This document shows positions 27,112 to 36,650 of a stretch of DNA of 64,000 nt, piece by piece. Position numbers and translations under genes: made by a program. This stretch comes from Hymenobacter sp. YIM 151858-1. Its GTDB lineage: Bacteria > Bacteroidota > Bacteroidia > Cytophagales > Hymenobacteraceae. Position 1 is the first letter of the stretch. The number at the start of each line of letters is the position of its first letter. The stretch covers positions 2,728,001 to 2,792,000 of the forward strand of contig NZ_CP110136.1 of the NCBI RefSeq assembly GCF_025979705.1, read 5' to 3'. A model generated the notes under the pieces. The model saw nothing but the letters and a program-made list of their open reading frames with translations. It was not told the origin of the DNA and did not search any database.

Positions 27112-29829
27112 TCAACGGTTGAGCACCAACTTCAGCTCGTTTAGCTTCAGCAACGCTTCAATGGGCGTGAGCGTGTTCACATCGAGGTGCTGCAACAGCT
27201 CGCGCACGCGCTCGAGAGCCGGGTCGGCGGGCTCGAACATGCTGAGCTGCAGCGTGGGCCTAGGTGCAGTAGCCACCGCGGCCGAAGGGCGGGCCTGGGG
27301 CTGGCGCACGGCGTGCCCATTTAGGGCCACGGTTACCTCGGCCTCCACGGGCGCTAGCTCATCGGCGGGCTCGTCGGTGGCAACCTGGGCGCGCTCCTGC
27401 TCCAGGTGGTGCATGATTTCGTTGGCGCGCAGCACTACGGCGGGCGGCATGCCGGCCATGCGGGCCACGTGAATACCGAAGGAGTGCTCGGAGCCGCCCT
27501 CCTGCAGCTTGCGCAGGAACAGGATGCGGCCGTCGGCCTCTTTCACGGCCACGTTGTAGTTGCGCACCCGCTCGCACTGCTCGGCCAGCTGGTTGAGCTC
27601 GTGGTAGTGGGTGGCAAACAACGTTTTGCCGCGGGCTTTGGGATGGTTGTGCAGGTGCTCCACAATGGCCCAGGCAATGCTGATGCCGTCGTAGGTGCTG
27701 GTGCCGCGGCCAATTTCGTCCATCAGCACCAGAGAACGGTCGGAGAGATTGTTCAGGATGGAGGCTGTTTCGGTCATCTCCACCATAAAGGTGCTCTCCC
27801 CTTTCGAGAGGTTGTCCGAAGCGCCTACGCGGGTAAACACCTTGTCGATGACGCCCACGTGCGCGGCGGTGGCGGGCACGAAGGAGCCAATTTGGGCCAG
27901 CAGCACGATAAGCGCGGTCTGGCGCAGCAAGGCCGATTTACCGGCCATATTGGGGCCGGTAATCACGATGATTTGCTGCTCGTCGCGGTCGAGCCGGATG
28001 TCGTTGGGGATGTACTGCTCGCCGGGGGGCAGCTGCCGCTCGATAACCGGGTGGCGGCCCTGGCGGATGTCGAGCACGGCCGAATCGTCGACGACGGGGC
28101 GCACGTAGCGGTGCTGCCGGGCCGTGGCGGCAAACGAACCTAGGCAATCGAGCACGGCCACGGTGCGGGCGTTCTGCTGAATTTGGGTGATGTACTCGCC
28201 CGCCGTCAGCACCAGCTCGTCGTAAATGCGCTGCTCAATCACGAACAGGCGCTCCTCGGCGTGCAAAATCTTCTCCTCGTAGGTTTTCAGCTCCTCGGTG
28301 ATGTAGCGCTCGGCATTTACCAGGGTCTGCTTCCGAATCCAGGACGAGGGCACCTTGTCTTTGTGGGCATTGGTCACCTCGAGGTAGTAGCCAAACACTT
28401 TGTTGTAAGCCACTTTCAGCGAGCCGATGCCGGTGTTGCGCTGCTCGCGCTGCTGCAGCTGCAGCAGGTAATCTTTGCCGGTGTAGGCAATGGCGCGCAG
28501 CTCGTCGAGCTCTTTGTCGACGCCGTCCTGAATGATGTTGCCTTGGTTGGTGAGCACCGGGCCATCGGGCCGCAGCTTGGCCTGAATCTCGCTGCGCAGC
28601 CCGTCGCAGGGGTTTAGCTGGTCGGAGAGCTTTTGCAGGGCGCGCACGCCGCTGGCTTGCAGCAGCTCGCGCACCGGACCTAGGGCCTCCAAAGCGCGGC
28701 TCAGCTGCAGCAGCTCGCGGGGGTTCACGCGGCGTACGGCCACCTTGGAAATCAGGCGCTCCAGGTCGTTTATCTGGCGCAGCTGGTCGCGGATGGCCTC
28801 GAGCAGCTCAGGCTGCTCGTGCAGGGTCTGCACGGTATCAAGGCGGCGCTGAATTTGGGCCGGCTCTTTCAGCGGCAGCACCACCCACTTGCGCAGCAGG
28901 CGGGCGCCCATCGGAGTCAGCGTCTGATCGAGCACCTCGATGAGGGGCACGCCCCCTAGGTGCTGGGCCGAAAGCAGCTCGAGGTTGCGCACCGTAAAGC
29001 GGTCGAGCCACACGTATTTGTCCTCCTCCAGGCGCCCGATGCCGTTGATGTGCCCGATGTCGGTGTGCTTGGTTTCGGCCAGGTAGTGCATGATGCAGCC
29101 GGCGGCCACAATGCCTTCCTGCAGCGTATCGATGCCGTAGCCCTTGAGCGAGGTGGTGCGGAAATGGCGCGTCAGCGAATCGTGGGCGTAGTCGAACCCG
29201 AAAACCCACTCGTCGAGGGCGTAGGTGCAGAGGTCGGGCCCGAAGTTCGTTTCGAAGTGCTGGCGCTGGTTTTTGCAGTGCAGCACCTCGGCCGGCGCAA
29301 AATTCTGCAGCAGCTTGCCTAGGTAAGCGGCATCGCCCTGAGCCACCAGGAACTCGCCGGTGCTGATGTCGAGGAAGGCGATGCCGGCCTGGTTGCTTTT
29401 GCCGAAGTGCACGGCCGCCAGGTAGTTGTTGGCGCGGCGCTCCAGCACGTTGTCGTGCAGGCTTACGCCGGGCGTTACGAGCTCGGTAATGCCGCGCTTC
29501 ACGAGGCCTTTGGCCTGCTTGGGGTCTTCGAGCTGGTCGCAGATGGCCACGCGCTGCCCGGCCCGCACGAGCTTGGGCAGGTAGGTATCGATGGCGTGGT
29601 GCGGGAAGCCGGCCAGAGCAACTTCCGAAGAAGTGCCCGCGCCGCGCTTGGTAAGCGTGATATCCAGAATGCGGGCGCTGGTAACCGCGTCCTCGCCAAA
29701 GGTTTCGTAGAAGTCGCCTACGCGGAAGAGCAGCAGCGCGCCGGGGTGCTGCTGCTTCAGGGCGTAGTATTGCTTCATCAGGGGCGTATCGACCACGGGG
29801 GCCGGTGCGCCGGGGGCAGGTTTACGCAT
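27112..29829 (-). CDS. mutS: DNA mismatch repair protein MutS
   Basis: MutS recognises mismatches and starts repair with MutL. The 905-residue protein has the mismatch-binding region with [11 protein letters not shown], where the phenylalanine of the F-x-E motif is replaced in context by YETF as in many MutS1 proteins. A connector and lever/clamp region ([11 protein letters not shown]) follow, then the ATPase with Walker [15 protein letters not shown], Walker B region [23 protein letters not shown] and ATHYHEL. The C-terminal tail has the usual linker of low complexity. It is transcribed divergently from the TrmH-family gene. Confidence 0.97.
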   Translation of the reverse strand: MRKPAPGAPAPVVDTPLMKQYYALKQQHPGALLLFRVGDFYETFGEDAVTSARILDITLTKRGAGTSSEVALAGFPHHAIDTYLPKLVRAGQRVAICDQLEDPKQAKGLVKRGITELVTPGVSLHDNVLERRANNYLAAVHFGKSNQAGIAFLDISTGEFLVAQGDAAYLGKLLQNFAPAEVLHCKNQRQHFETNFGPDLCTYALDEWVFGFDYAHDSLTRHFRTTSLKGYGIDTLQEGIVAAGCIMHYLAETKHTDIGHINGIGRLEEDKYVWLDRFTVRNLELLSAQHLGGVPLIEVLDQTLTPMGARLLRKWVVLPLKEPAQIQRRLDTVQTLHEQPELLEAIRDQLRQINDLERLISKVAVRRVNPRELLQLSRALEALGPVRELLQASGVRALQKLSDQLNPCDGLRSEIQAKLRPDGPVLTNQGNIIQDGVDKELDELRAIAYTGKDYLLQLQQREQRNTGIGSLKVAYNKVFGYYLEVTNAHKDKVPSSWIRKQTLVNAERYITEELKTYEEKILHAEERLFVIEQRIYDELVLTAGEYITQIQQNARTVAVLDCLGSFAATARQHRYVRPVVDDSAVLDIRQGRHPVIERQLPPGEQYIPNDIRLDRDEQQIIVITGPNMAGKSALLRQTALIVLLAQIGSFVPATAAHVGVIDKVFTRVGASDNLSKGESTFMVEMTETASILNNLSDRSLVLMDEIGRGTSTYDGISIAWAIVEHLHNHPKARGKTLFATHYHELNQLAEQCERVRNYNVAVKEADGRILFLRKLQEGGSEHSFGIHVARMAGMPPAVVLRANEIMHHLEQERAQVATDEPADELAPVEAEVTVALNGHAVRQPQARPSAAVATAPRPTLQLSMFEPADPALERVRELLQHLDVNTLTPIEALLKLNELKLVLNR

Positions 29830-30015
29830 ACGTGCGCGTCTATCGTCGGGTAAAAGCCACGTTGTGGCGCCAGCTCAGGGTGGGGTTTGCAATCGTTCGG
29901 CGCGGAGCAGCACGGGCCCATTCGGGGCGCAAGCTTTAGCTTGCACCTTCGTCTGAACACTGCCGCCGGGCAGTATCGTTCTAACTGCTACGCAAGCCTT
30001 CGTTTCACCCCTTAC

Positions 30016-30558
30016 ATGCGCAAACTAACCATTCACGAACTGAATCGGCTCACGGTCGAGGATTTCAAAAATACGGAGAAATTCCCGCTCTGCGTGGTGC
30101 TCGACAACGTTCGTAGCCTGCACAACGTGGGCGCCGCGTTCCGCACCTGCGACGCCTTTGCCGTGAGCAAACTGTGGCTTGGCGGCATTACCGGCCAGCC
30201 CCCGCACCGCGAGATTACCAAAACCGCCCTAGGCTCGACGGAGTCGGTGCCGTGGGAGCATGCGCCCGACGTGCCCGCTTTGGTGGAGCGCCTGCGCCAG
30301 GAAGGCTGGCAGGTGGTGGCCGTGGAGCAAACCACCGGCTCGGTGCCGCTGCCGCAGTTTCAGCCAGCACCTGATAAACCGCTGGCCCTGGTGTTCGGCA
30401 ATGAGGTGTTCGGGGTTGATGATGAGGTGCTGAAACACTGCGACGCGGCGGTGGAAATACCCCAATTCGGCACCAAACACTCGCTTAATGTATCGGTAAC
30501 GGTAGGCGTGCTGGTGTGGGATGTGCTTTCGAAATGGGGCCTGACTGTTTCAAGCTGA
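30016..30558 (+). CDS. TrmH-family RNA methyltransferase
   Basis: A 180-residue SPOUT-fold 2'-O-ribose methyltransferase. Motif 1 is DNVRSLHNVGAAFRTCDAF, motif 2 is LALVFGNEVFGVDDEVL, and motif 3 is IPQFGTKHSLNVSVTVGVLVWDVL, which forms the SAM-binding knot. It lacks the N-terminal substrate-binding domain of RlmB, so the RNA target (tRNA or rRNA) is not determined. The ATG at 30016 is preferred because homology begins there; the longer frame from 29887 runs through the intergenic region. Confidence 0.88.
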   Translation: MRKLTIHELNRLTVEDFKNTEKFPLCVVLDNVRSLHNVGAAFRTCDAFAVSKLWLGGITGQPPHREITKTALGSTESVPWEHAPDVPALVERLRQEGWQVVAVEQTTGSVPLPQFQPAPDKPLALVFGNEVFGVDDEVLKHCDAAVEIPQFGTKHSLNVSVTVGVLVWDVLSKWGLTVSS

Positions 30559-30694
30559 TAAGTCTTCAAATAAAGCGTTTCAAAAGACTTAGATTTTGAA
30601 CATTTACTCGTGTTTATTGCTACTTATCCGTATTTTTAACGGGCACTAACCGCACTGTCAGCGGCTTTAACCTACTGCTCCATTTCCTTTTTGC

Positions 30695-33361
30695 ATGACA
30701 AACACTTTTACGCATTACGGACGTGTGTTTACGCTCGCGGCCTTTCTGGCCTTGCCTACTTTAGGCTTGGCTCAGCAGCAAACCCAAGCCAAGACCTCGG
30801 CTGTTAACCGCGGGCTTGAGTACCTTAACTCCCGTCGGGCCAAACTTGGATTGACCGAAGCTGATCTGCGCAATCCGGCCGTTCCATCGGAATACACCGA
30901 CGCTGATAACGGAGCTACCCATTTGTACCTGCGCCAACGTCATCAAGGCGTGGAAATTTACGGGGCTGTTATTGAGGTGCACTTCGACCGCAGCGGCAAG
31001 GTTGTCGCCTCGCACAACGCATTTGTTTCTGATGCAGCATCGCACGCCAAAGCAGCCACCGCCGGGCTTTCGCCCGAGCAGGCAGTAGCAGCCGCTGCAC
31101 GTGCGCTGCAAATGCCAGCTCCGCAGGGTTTGCGCGTTGTAAAAGAAGGATCGGCCACCGAAGGCATGATGTTTTCGGAGGGCGGTATTTCGCTGGAGAA
31201 AATTCCGGTTAAGCTGATGTACTTCCGCCAGCCCAGCGGCGAGCTGGTGCTGACTTGGAACGTAACCCTGTACCCGCTCGACGCCCAGCACTACTGGGAT
31301 GCGCGCATCGATGCTACTACCGGCCAACTCATTGACCGCACCGATTTTGTGGTGCGCGAAGAAGCCTCGTTTGCGGCGCTGGCCCAACAGCGCAATGCGC
31401 TTTCGGCAGCTACGCCTGCGCAGTTTGGCGCGGCCGATACACAAACCCCGCCGGTGGGCCAGCGCACCAGCGCTACCAACAGCTACAACGTGTGGCCGCT
31501 TACCGTGGAGAGCCCGCTGCATGGAAACCGCCAAGTGGTCACCAACCCAGCCAATGCCGTGGCCTCGCCCTTTGGCTGGCACGACACCAATGGCCAGGCC
31601 GGCGCCGAGTACACCATCACGCGTGGCAACAACGTGCACGCCTACGAAGACCGCGGTAACCGCAACGTGGGCGCTACCACCAACAACTACACGGCCGGCT
31701 ACTCGCCCGATGGCGGCGCCCAACTGGTGTTCGATTTCCCGGTGCAGAACCGCGTGGCGGCCAACGTGAACCAGGACGCAGCTATTACCAACTTGTTCTA
31801 CTGGAACAACTTGGTGCACGACGTGATGGACCGACACGGCTTCACCGAAGCAGCACGCAACTTCCAGGCATTTAACTACTCGGGCTCGGGCCGCGGCAAC
31901 GATTTTGTGCAGGCCGAAGCCCTGGATGGCAACGGCATCAACAACGCCAACATGGCCACGCCGGGCGAGGGCTTTCAGCCGCGCATGCAGATGTACCTGT
32001 GGGACTCGGGCGAGCGTAGCATCGTGGCCACGCCAGCCAGCGGCGCGCCCATCACCATCGATAACTTTTCGGGCACCACTTTCGGCCGCCGCCTAAGCCA
32101 GTTTGGCCCCGGTGTAAGCGGCAAGCTGGTGTACGCTGGCGACGGCTGCGCCGACCCGCTGCCCAACGCCGCGAACGTGAAGGACAACGTGGCCTTTATC
32201 AAGCGCGGCAACTGCAACTTCGTACCCAAAATTCAGCGGGCCGTGGCCGCCGGTGCCCGCATGGTTATCGTGATGGATACCGTGGCGAACGGCCCGCTGC
32301 TAACGTTTGGCGGCACCGCCCCCGACACTAACAACATCCGCATTCCAACGCTGTTCATTTCGCGCACCAACGGCGAGAAACTGATTAGCGCCCTGCGCGC
32401 CGGCGAGGTAAACGTAAGCGCCTCGGCCTTCGACCGCGACGGCAGCTTCGACAACGGCATCATTGCCCACGAGTACGGCCACGGCATCAGCAACCGCCTT
32501 ACCGGCGTAGGTGCAGGCTGCCTCAGCAACGCCGAGCAAATGGGTGAGGGCTGGAGCGACTTCTTCGGCCTCTGGATGACGACCAAGCCCGGCGACAAAG
32601 GCGACACGCCCCGCGGCATCGGCACCTTTGCCGACGGCCAGCCCGCAAACGGTATAGGCATCCGCAACCGGCCCTACACCACCAACATGGCCGTAAACGA
32701 GCTTACCTACGCCAACGTAGGCACGCCGAATTACAACGCCGCGCACAGCATAGGCACCGTTTGGTGCACCGCGCTGTGGGATTTGAACTGGGCACTGATT
32801 GAGAAGTACGGCTACAACAGCGACCTGTACGCCGCTACCGGCGGCAACAACATTGCCCTGAAGCTTGTAATCGACGGCATGAAGTATCAGGGTTGCTCGC
32901 CGGGCTTTATCTCGGGCCGCGACGGCATTCTGAAAGCCGACTCGGTAAACAACAAAGCCGCCAACGCTGCCCTGATCTGGCGCGTATTTGCCCGTCGTGG
33001 CATGGGTGCCGACGCCTCGCAGGGCTCGAGCAACAATACAACCGACGGCAAAGCCGGCTTTACACTGCCCGCCGCCGTTCTCTCGAACCGCCCGAAGTTC
33101 TCGACCGATGACCTGGCTGTGTTCCCCAACCCGGCCAACCACGAGGTTACCGTACGCATGATGGCCGCCAGCCAGCAGCCGGTAGCCGTTGAGTTGCTCA
33201 ACCACCTAGGCCAGGTGGTGCAGCGCAGCACCGAAGCGGCTTCGTTGCTGCAGCGCGAAGGCGTGAAGCTGAGCACAGCCAACCTGCCCGCGGGCATGTA
33301 CGTCATTCGCCTGACGGGCTCCAACGGCACGGCTACGCATAAGTTGGTGGTACGCCACTAA
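30695..33361 (+). CDS. Secreted M36 (fungalysin-type) metallopeptidase with type IX sorting domain
   Basis: An 888-residue extracellular zinc peptidase. Order: signal peptide (about 1-26, ending GLAQQQ), FTP-like propeptide (about 40-210), M36 catalytic domain interrupted by a protease-associated domain (about 450-580, VAFIKRGNCNFVPKIQRAVAAGA), the zinc motif HEYGHGISNR, then EQMGEGWSDFFGLW providing the third ligand. A C-terminal type IX sorting domain (LAVFPNPANHEVTV...PAGMYVIRLTGSNGTATHKLVV) ends the protein. It degrades extracellular protein and should be exported by the SprA machinery. Monocistronic, with a terminator at 33384. Confidence 0.93.
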   Translation: MTNTFTHYGRVFTLAAFLALPTLGLAQQQTQAKTSAVNRGLEYLNSRRAKLGLTEADLRNPAVPSEYTDADNGATHLYLRQRHQGVEIYGAVIEVHFDRSGKVVASHNAFVSDAASHAKAATAGLSPEQAVAAAARALQMPAPQGLRVVKEGSATEGMMFSEGGISLEKIPVKLMYFRQPSGELVLTWNVTLYPLDAQHYWDARIDATTGQLIDRTDFVVREEASFAALAQQRNALSAATPAQFGAADTQTPPVGQRTSATNSYNVWPLTVESPLHGNRQVVTNPANAVASPFGWHDTNGQAGAEYTITRGNNVHAYEDRGNRNVGATTNNYTAGYSPDGGAQLVFDFPVQNRVAANVNQDAAITNLFYWNNLVHDVMDRHGFTEAARNFQAFNYSGSGRGNDFVQAEALDGNGINNANMATPGEGFQPRMQMYLWDSGERSIVATPASGAPITIDNFSGTTFGRRLSQFGPGVSGKLVYAGDGCADPLPNAANVKDNVAFIKRGNCNFVPKIQRAVAAGARMVIVMDTVANGPLLTFGGTAPDTNNIRIPTLFISRTNGEKLISALRAGEVNVSASAFDRDGSFDNGIIAHEYGHGISNRLTGVGAGCLSNAEQMGEGWSDFFGLWMTTKPGDKGDTPRGIGTFADGQPANGIGIRNRPYTTNMAVNELTYANVGTPNYNAAHSIGTVWCTALWDLNWALIEKYGYNSDLYAATGGNNIALKLVIDGMKYQGCSPGFISGRDGILKADSVNNKAANAALIWRVFARRGMGADASQGSSNNTTDGKAGFTLPAAVLSNRPKFSTDDLAVFPNPANHEVTVRMMAASQQPVAVELLNHLGQVVQRSTEAASLLQREGVKLSTANLPAGMYVIRLTGSNGTATHKLVVRH

Positions 33362-33383
33362 TAGCCACCGCAAATTGTTACCC

Positions 33384-33416
33384 AAACGCCCGGCCCTAGG
33401 TCGGGCGTTTGTTGTT
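33384..33416 (+). terminator. Terminator with CCTAGG in its loop
   Basis: AAACGCCCG (33384-33392) pairs perfectly with CGGGCGTTT (33402-33410); the 9-nt loop is GCCCTAGGT, i.e. a heptamer copy. A T-rich tail follows. Confidence 0.85.
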
Positions 33417-33438
33417 TAAGGAAGGCACCCCATTTTTT

Positions 33439-33861
33439 ATGTCTGATACTGTTTCGTTCGACGCGGCCTTGGCTGCCTTGCGCCCCACCATCGATGCCGA
33501 CCTAGGGCCCGCCCCGGCCACCTCGGCCGACGACGTGCTGCACCGCGCCCTGCGGCCTATTCTGAAGCTGCACAACCAACGCCTGCTGCAGCTGGTGGCC
33601 GATTACGCCCGCGACTACCGCCTGCCCCTAGGTACCGCCGCCCCTGCCGATTGCGAACGGCTGCTGGATGAGCTGCTGCGCCGCAACGCGCGCTTGCAGC
33701 ACACCCTCACGGGCATGGTAACCGGCCTGTTTACCGCCCCCGAATACGCCTTTTATCGCCGGCACCGCCCCGAAATAAACCGCCGGCTATTGGAGTTGGC
33801 CCGTCAGCGCGTATTATCGCAAGCAGCCGCTGTCGTACAATTGGTTACCGAGCCCGAGTAG
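33439..33861 (+). CDS. Small helical protein of unknown function
   Basis: A 140-residue soluble protein, mostly helical, with no recognised domain. Visible features are an acidic N-terminus, a central DVLHRALRPILKLHNQRLLQLVADYARDYRL helix region and FYRRHRPEINRRLLELARQRVL near the end. It lies 21 nt before the J-domain gene and probably forms an operon with it, so it may work with that chaperone-like protein. Start ATG 33439; an earlier in-frame start at 33409 lies in the terminator tail of the preceding gene and is unlikely. Confidence 0.6.
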   Translation: MSDTVSFDAALAALRPTIDADLGPAPATSADDVLHRALRPILKLHNQRLLQLVADYARDYRLPLGTAAPADCERLLDELLRRNARLQHTLTGMVTGLFTAPEYAFYRRHRPEINRRLLELARQRVLSQAAAVVQLVTEPE

Positions 33862-33882
33862 CCTTACTTTCGCTGCCCGCGC

Positions 33883-34857
33883 GTGACAACTTATTACCAA
33901 GTACTGGAGCTTACCGAGCAGGCCACCGCCCACGATATCAGGCGGGCGTACCTGCGGCTGGTGCGCCTTACTCACCCCGACCGCACCCCCGACCCGGTGG
34001 CCCACCAGCGGTACCTGCTTGTAAACGACGCGTACGATACGCTGCGGCACCCGGCTACCCGCGCCCGCTACGATGCGCAACTGGCGGCGCTGCGCAACCC
34101 GTTGCTGGCCTCCGCACCCCCGCCTGCCTATGCCGAGCCTTTCCCGGGCAATGCGTACCAGGTGCTGCGCGTGCCCTACTCCGCTACTGCTGCCCACATC
34201 CATCAGGCTTACCAACGGTTGCGCGCTGTGCTGCAGGCCAACACCGTCGATCCGGCTTTGCGCCAATACCTGCAGCAGGTAGAGCACGCCTATGCTACCC
34301 TGAACGACCCGCGCCTCCGCCCTTCCCACGATGCCCGCGTGAAAGGCCAGCGCCCGGCGCGGGGGCCCGATCCGCTAGCGGAGCAGTACGTCAGGTATGC
34401 GCCGCTGGCCCGGCGGCTGTGTTGGGCGGCCCTGGTTTTCTTCGGGTTGCTGCTGGTAGATATGAGTTGGACCCTGCGGTTTGCCCCCGATCCGGTGGCG
34501 TCCGTTGAGTACCACATAGGCAGCCGGCGCGGCAGCCCGTCGTATTACTGGGTAAAAACATCCCACGCCGCCTTTCGCAGCGCCTGGAACTACCAGGTAG
34601 GCGAGCCGCTTGAGGTTCGCCGCAGTGCGCTGTTTCGGCAGGTACGCGCCTACCGCTCCGCTACCGATGCCGCGGCACCGCTGATTGACTACTCCTCGGA
34701 GCTGATGTACGGCGCGTTGTTTTTCTTTCCGTTGGTGATGGCGGCGTCCGCAGGTTTCGGCGCCTGGCCCGGCAGCTCGCCCAAGCGCACCGTCGATAAC
34801 GCCATTGTGGTAGCCCTGCTGGCGATTATTGTGCTCTACCTGATGGTTAGCTACTAA
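33883..34857 (+). CDS. Membrane-anchored protein with two J-type domains
   Basis: A 324-residue protein starting with GTG. The first J domain (1-70) has YYQVLELTEQATAHDIRRAYLRLVRLTHPD with the HPD tripeptide at 31-33, the signature needed to stimulate DnaK/Hsp70. A second J-like region (about 90-155: NAYQVLRVPYSATAAHIHQAYQRL) lacks HPD and is probably non-catalytic. A transmembrane helix is near 182-200, a loop domain of about 65 residues follows, and two more helices lie near 272-290 and 303-323. The J domains would face the cytoplasm. Role unknown; it may recruit Hsp70 to the membrane. Confidence 0.75.
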   Translation: MTTYYQVLELTEQATAHDIRRAYLRLVRLTHPDRTPDPVAHQRYLLVNDAYDTLRHPATRARYDAQLAALRNPLLASAPPPAYAEPFPGNAYQVLRVPYSATAAHIHQAYQRLRAVLQANTVDPALRQYLQQVEHAYATLNDPRLRPSHDARVKGQRPARGPDPLAEQYVRYAPLARRLCWAALVFFGLLLVDMSWTLRFAPDPVASVEYHIGSRRGSPSYYWVKTSHAAFRSAWNYQVGEPLEVRRSALFRQVRAYRSATDAAAPLIDYSSELMYGALFFFPLVMAASAGFGAWPGSSPKRTVDNAIVVALLAIIVLYLMVSY

Positions 34858-34863
34858 ACCAAG

Positions 34864-34895
34864 CCGCCCGCTCGAGCAACAGCTGGAGCGGGCGG
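34864..34895. terminator. Hairpin between convergent genes
   Basis: CCGCCCGCTC (34864-34873) pairs perfectly with GAGCGGGCGG (34886-34895). It lies between the J-domain gene and terC and probably ends transcripts from one or both. Confidence 0.65.
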
Positions 34896-34922
34896 CCAAG
34901 GCGGTTAGGCAAGCTGAAATTC

Positions 34923-35690
34923 TTAGTCGTAGCGCGAGTCGCGCAGGTGCACGGGCTCGGTTTGCTTGCGCAGGCGCATGTTCAGCAGCTCCACCACCAA
35001 CGAGAAGAACATGGCGAAGTAGATGTAGCCTTTCTCGATTTCCTTGTGGAAGGCTTCCATCACCAGCATCACCCCGATCATGATCAGGAACGAGAGGGCC
35101 AGCATCTTGATGGTCGGGTTGCGGTTCACGAAGTTGGCAACCAGGCCCGAGAAGGCCAGCATCACGCCCATCGACAGAATAACGGCCAGAATCATAATCA
35201 TCACGTTGTCAACCAAGCCCACGGCCGTGAGAATGGAGTCGAACGAAAACACGATATCGATGATGATGATTTGCAGGATGATGCGGCCCATGGTGCTGTA
35301 AGCGGGCGTGCCCCCCTCGTGCTCCTCCTCGCCTTGCAGCTTCGTGTGGATTTCGGTGGTGCTCTTGCCGATCAGGAACAAACCACCCAGGAAAAGGATG
35401 ATGTCGCGGCCGGTTACGCCGAAGTCGCTCTCCACCCACGGCAGGTTCACGTGGAACAGCGGCTCTTTCAGGCCCACAATCCAGGAAATGCTGAGCAGCA
35501 GCGCGATGCGGAACAACAAAGCCAGCATCAGGCCAATGGTGCGGCCGCGCTGGTGCTGCTCGGGCGGCAGGCGGTTGACGATGATGGAAATGAAGATGAT
35601 GTTGTCGATACCCAGCACGATTTCCATGAACGTGAGGGTAAGCAGGCTAACCCAGGTTTGGGGGTCAGAGAAGACGGATAAATCGAACAT
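34923..35690 (-). CDS. TerC-family integral membrane protein
   Basis: A 255-residue protein with about seven transmembrane helices and the TerC signature acids: FMEIVLGIDNIIFISI near the N-terminus and IIIIDIVFSFDSILTAVGL in the middle, whose membrane-embedded aspartates are thought to bind metal ions. Family members act in manganese homeostasis or tellurite resistance; Mn2+ efflux is the most likely role. Monocistronic. Promoter elements were not evident upstream. Confidence 0.9.
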   Translation of the reverse strand: MFDLSVFSDPQTWVSLLTLTFMEIVLGIDNIIFISIIVNRLPPEQHQRGRTIGLMLALLFRIALLLSISWIVGLKEPLFHVNLPWVESDFGVTGRDIILFLGGLFLIGKSTTEIHTKLQGEEEHEGGTPAYSTMGRIILQIIIIDIVFSFDSILTAVGLVDNVMIMILAVILSMGVMLAFSGLVANFVNRNPTIKMLALSFLIMIGVMLVMEAFHKEIEKGYIYFAMFFSLVVELLNMRLRKQTEPVHLRDSRYD

Positions 35691-35771
35691 AGGCAGGGAG
35701 AAGAGTCGGAGCGGTGGCGGGCAGTCGTAAGTTTGTGGTCTTTCGGCTAACCTCTAACGACACGCAAACGG

Positions 35772-35882
35772 ATGAGTCTGGATCAGGGAATGATGGTGTG
35801 GCAAATCGTGACGGCGGGCCTGTTTGCCGGGCTGGTGTGGCTGCTGGTGCGCTGGTTTCGGCGCATCAACCCGCCGCGTTAG
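35772..35882 (+). CDS. Very small predicted membrane protein (36 residues)
   Basis: ATG at 35772 opens a 36-codon frame: MSLDQGMMVWQIVTAGLFAG, then LVWLLVRWFRRINPPR. It has one hydrophobic helix (about 8-27) followed by a positively charged C-terminal tail, the pattern expected for a single-pass membrane peptide. It lies divergently from terC and its stop overlaps that of yajQ by 3 nt. Whether it is translated is unproven; there is no recognised family. Confidence 0.5.
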   Translation: MSLDQGMMVWQIVTAGLFAGLVWLLVRWFRRINPPR

Positions 35883-36376
35883 CTTTTCATGTTCACGAAC
35901 TGCAGCGGCTGGCCAATGGTGGCGGCGTTGCCGCGCAGCAAAGCAATTACGGCCTGCAGATCGTCGATTTTCTTGGCCGTTACGCGCAGCTGGTCGCCTT
36001 GGATCTGGGCTTCCACCTTCAGCTTCGAGTCTTTGATGAGCTTCTGAATTTTGCGGCTCAGGTCTTTGTCGATGCCGGCGCGCACCGGCAGCTTTTTCTT
36101 GACCAAAGCCCCCGAGGCTTCCTCGTCGGCCGAAAAATCGAGGCTGGTGGGGTCGATGCTCTGCTTGACCATGCGCCCCATGAGGATGTCTTCGAGCGAC
36201 TTGATCTTCATGGAGTTTTCCGACGACAGCGTGATTACGTTGTTTTGTTTGTCCAGCTCGATGCCGCCTTTGGTGTCGCGGAAGTCGTAGCGCGTCAGCA
36301 ACTCTTTTTTGGCGTTGTTGACGGCGTTTTCGAGCGTTTGCGGGTCTATTTTGCTGACGATATCGAACGAGGCCAT
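35879..36376 (-). CDS. yajQ: YajQ-family cyclic-di-GMP-binding protein
   Basis: A 165-residue protein with the two ferredoxin-like halves of YajQ: MASFDIVSKIDPQTLENAVNNAKKEL...YDFRDTKGGIEL, and KVEAQIQGDQLRVTAKKIDDLQAVIALL near the end. Some YajQ proteins bind c-di-GMP or nucleic acids and affect virulence or phage functions; the role here is unknown. The ATG at 36376 starts the conserved N-terminus; an in-frame start at 36421 adds 15 unrelated residues. Confidence 0.93.
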   Translation of the reverse strand: MASFDIVSKIDPQTLENAVNNAKKELLTRYDFRDTKGGIELDKQNNVITLSSENSMKIKSLEDILMGRMVKQSIDPTSLDFSADEEASGALVKKKLPVRAGIDKDLSRKIQKLIKDSKLKVEAQIQGDQLRVTAKKIDDLQAVIALLRGNAATIGQPLQFVNMKS

Positions 36377-36650
36377 GCTTGGAGTTGGGCAGTTTGGTGA
36401 AGGCAATGATTGGCGCCGCAAGCAGCCGCGCCAGCCGCCAAAGGTTGGCGAATTTGCCTAAACGCCCAAATGCCGCCAAAGGCTGCGTTCGGGGCTACTT
36501 TTCCGGCGGCCGACTTTCGGGCGGTTCGCAACGCCCTAGGTACTCCTGTGTTCTTGGGCCGCGGGCAGCTGCCAAGTCGGCTCCCGACCTAGGCAACGCC
36601 CCTGGGTTTCGCGAACTTTACCGCTAAACCTCCGCCCTTAAGCACGCGCC

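Noticed and set aside
34923-35690. A tellurite resistance operon
   Set aside because: Only the TerC-like protein is present; no TerZABDE genes adjoin it, and metal homeostasis is more likely.
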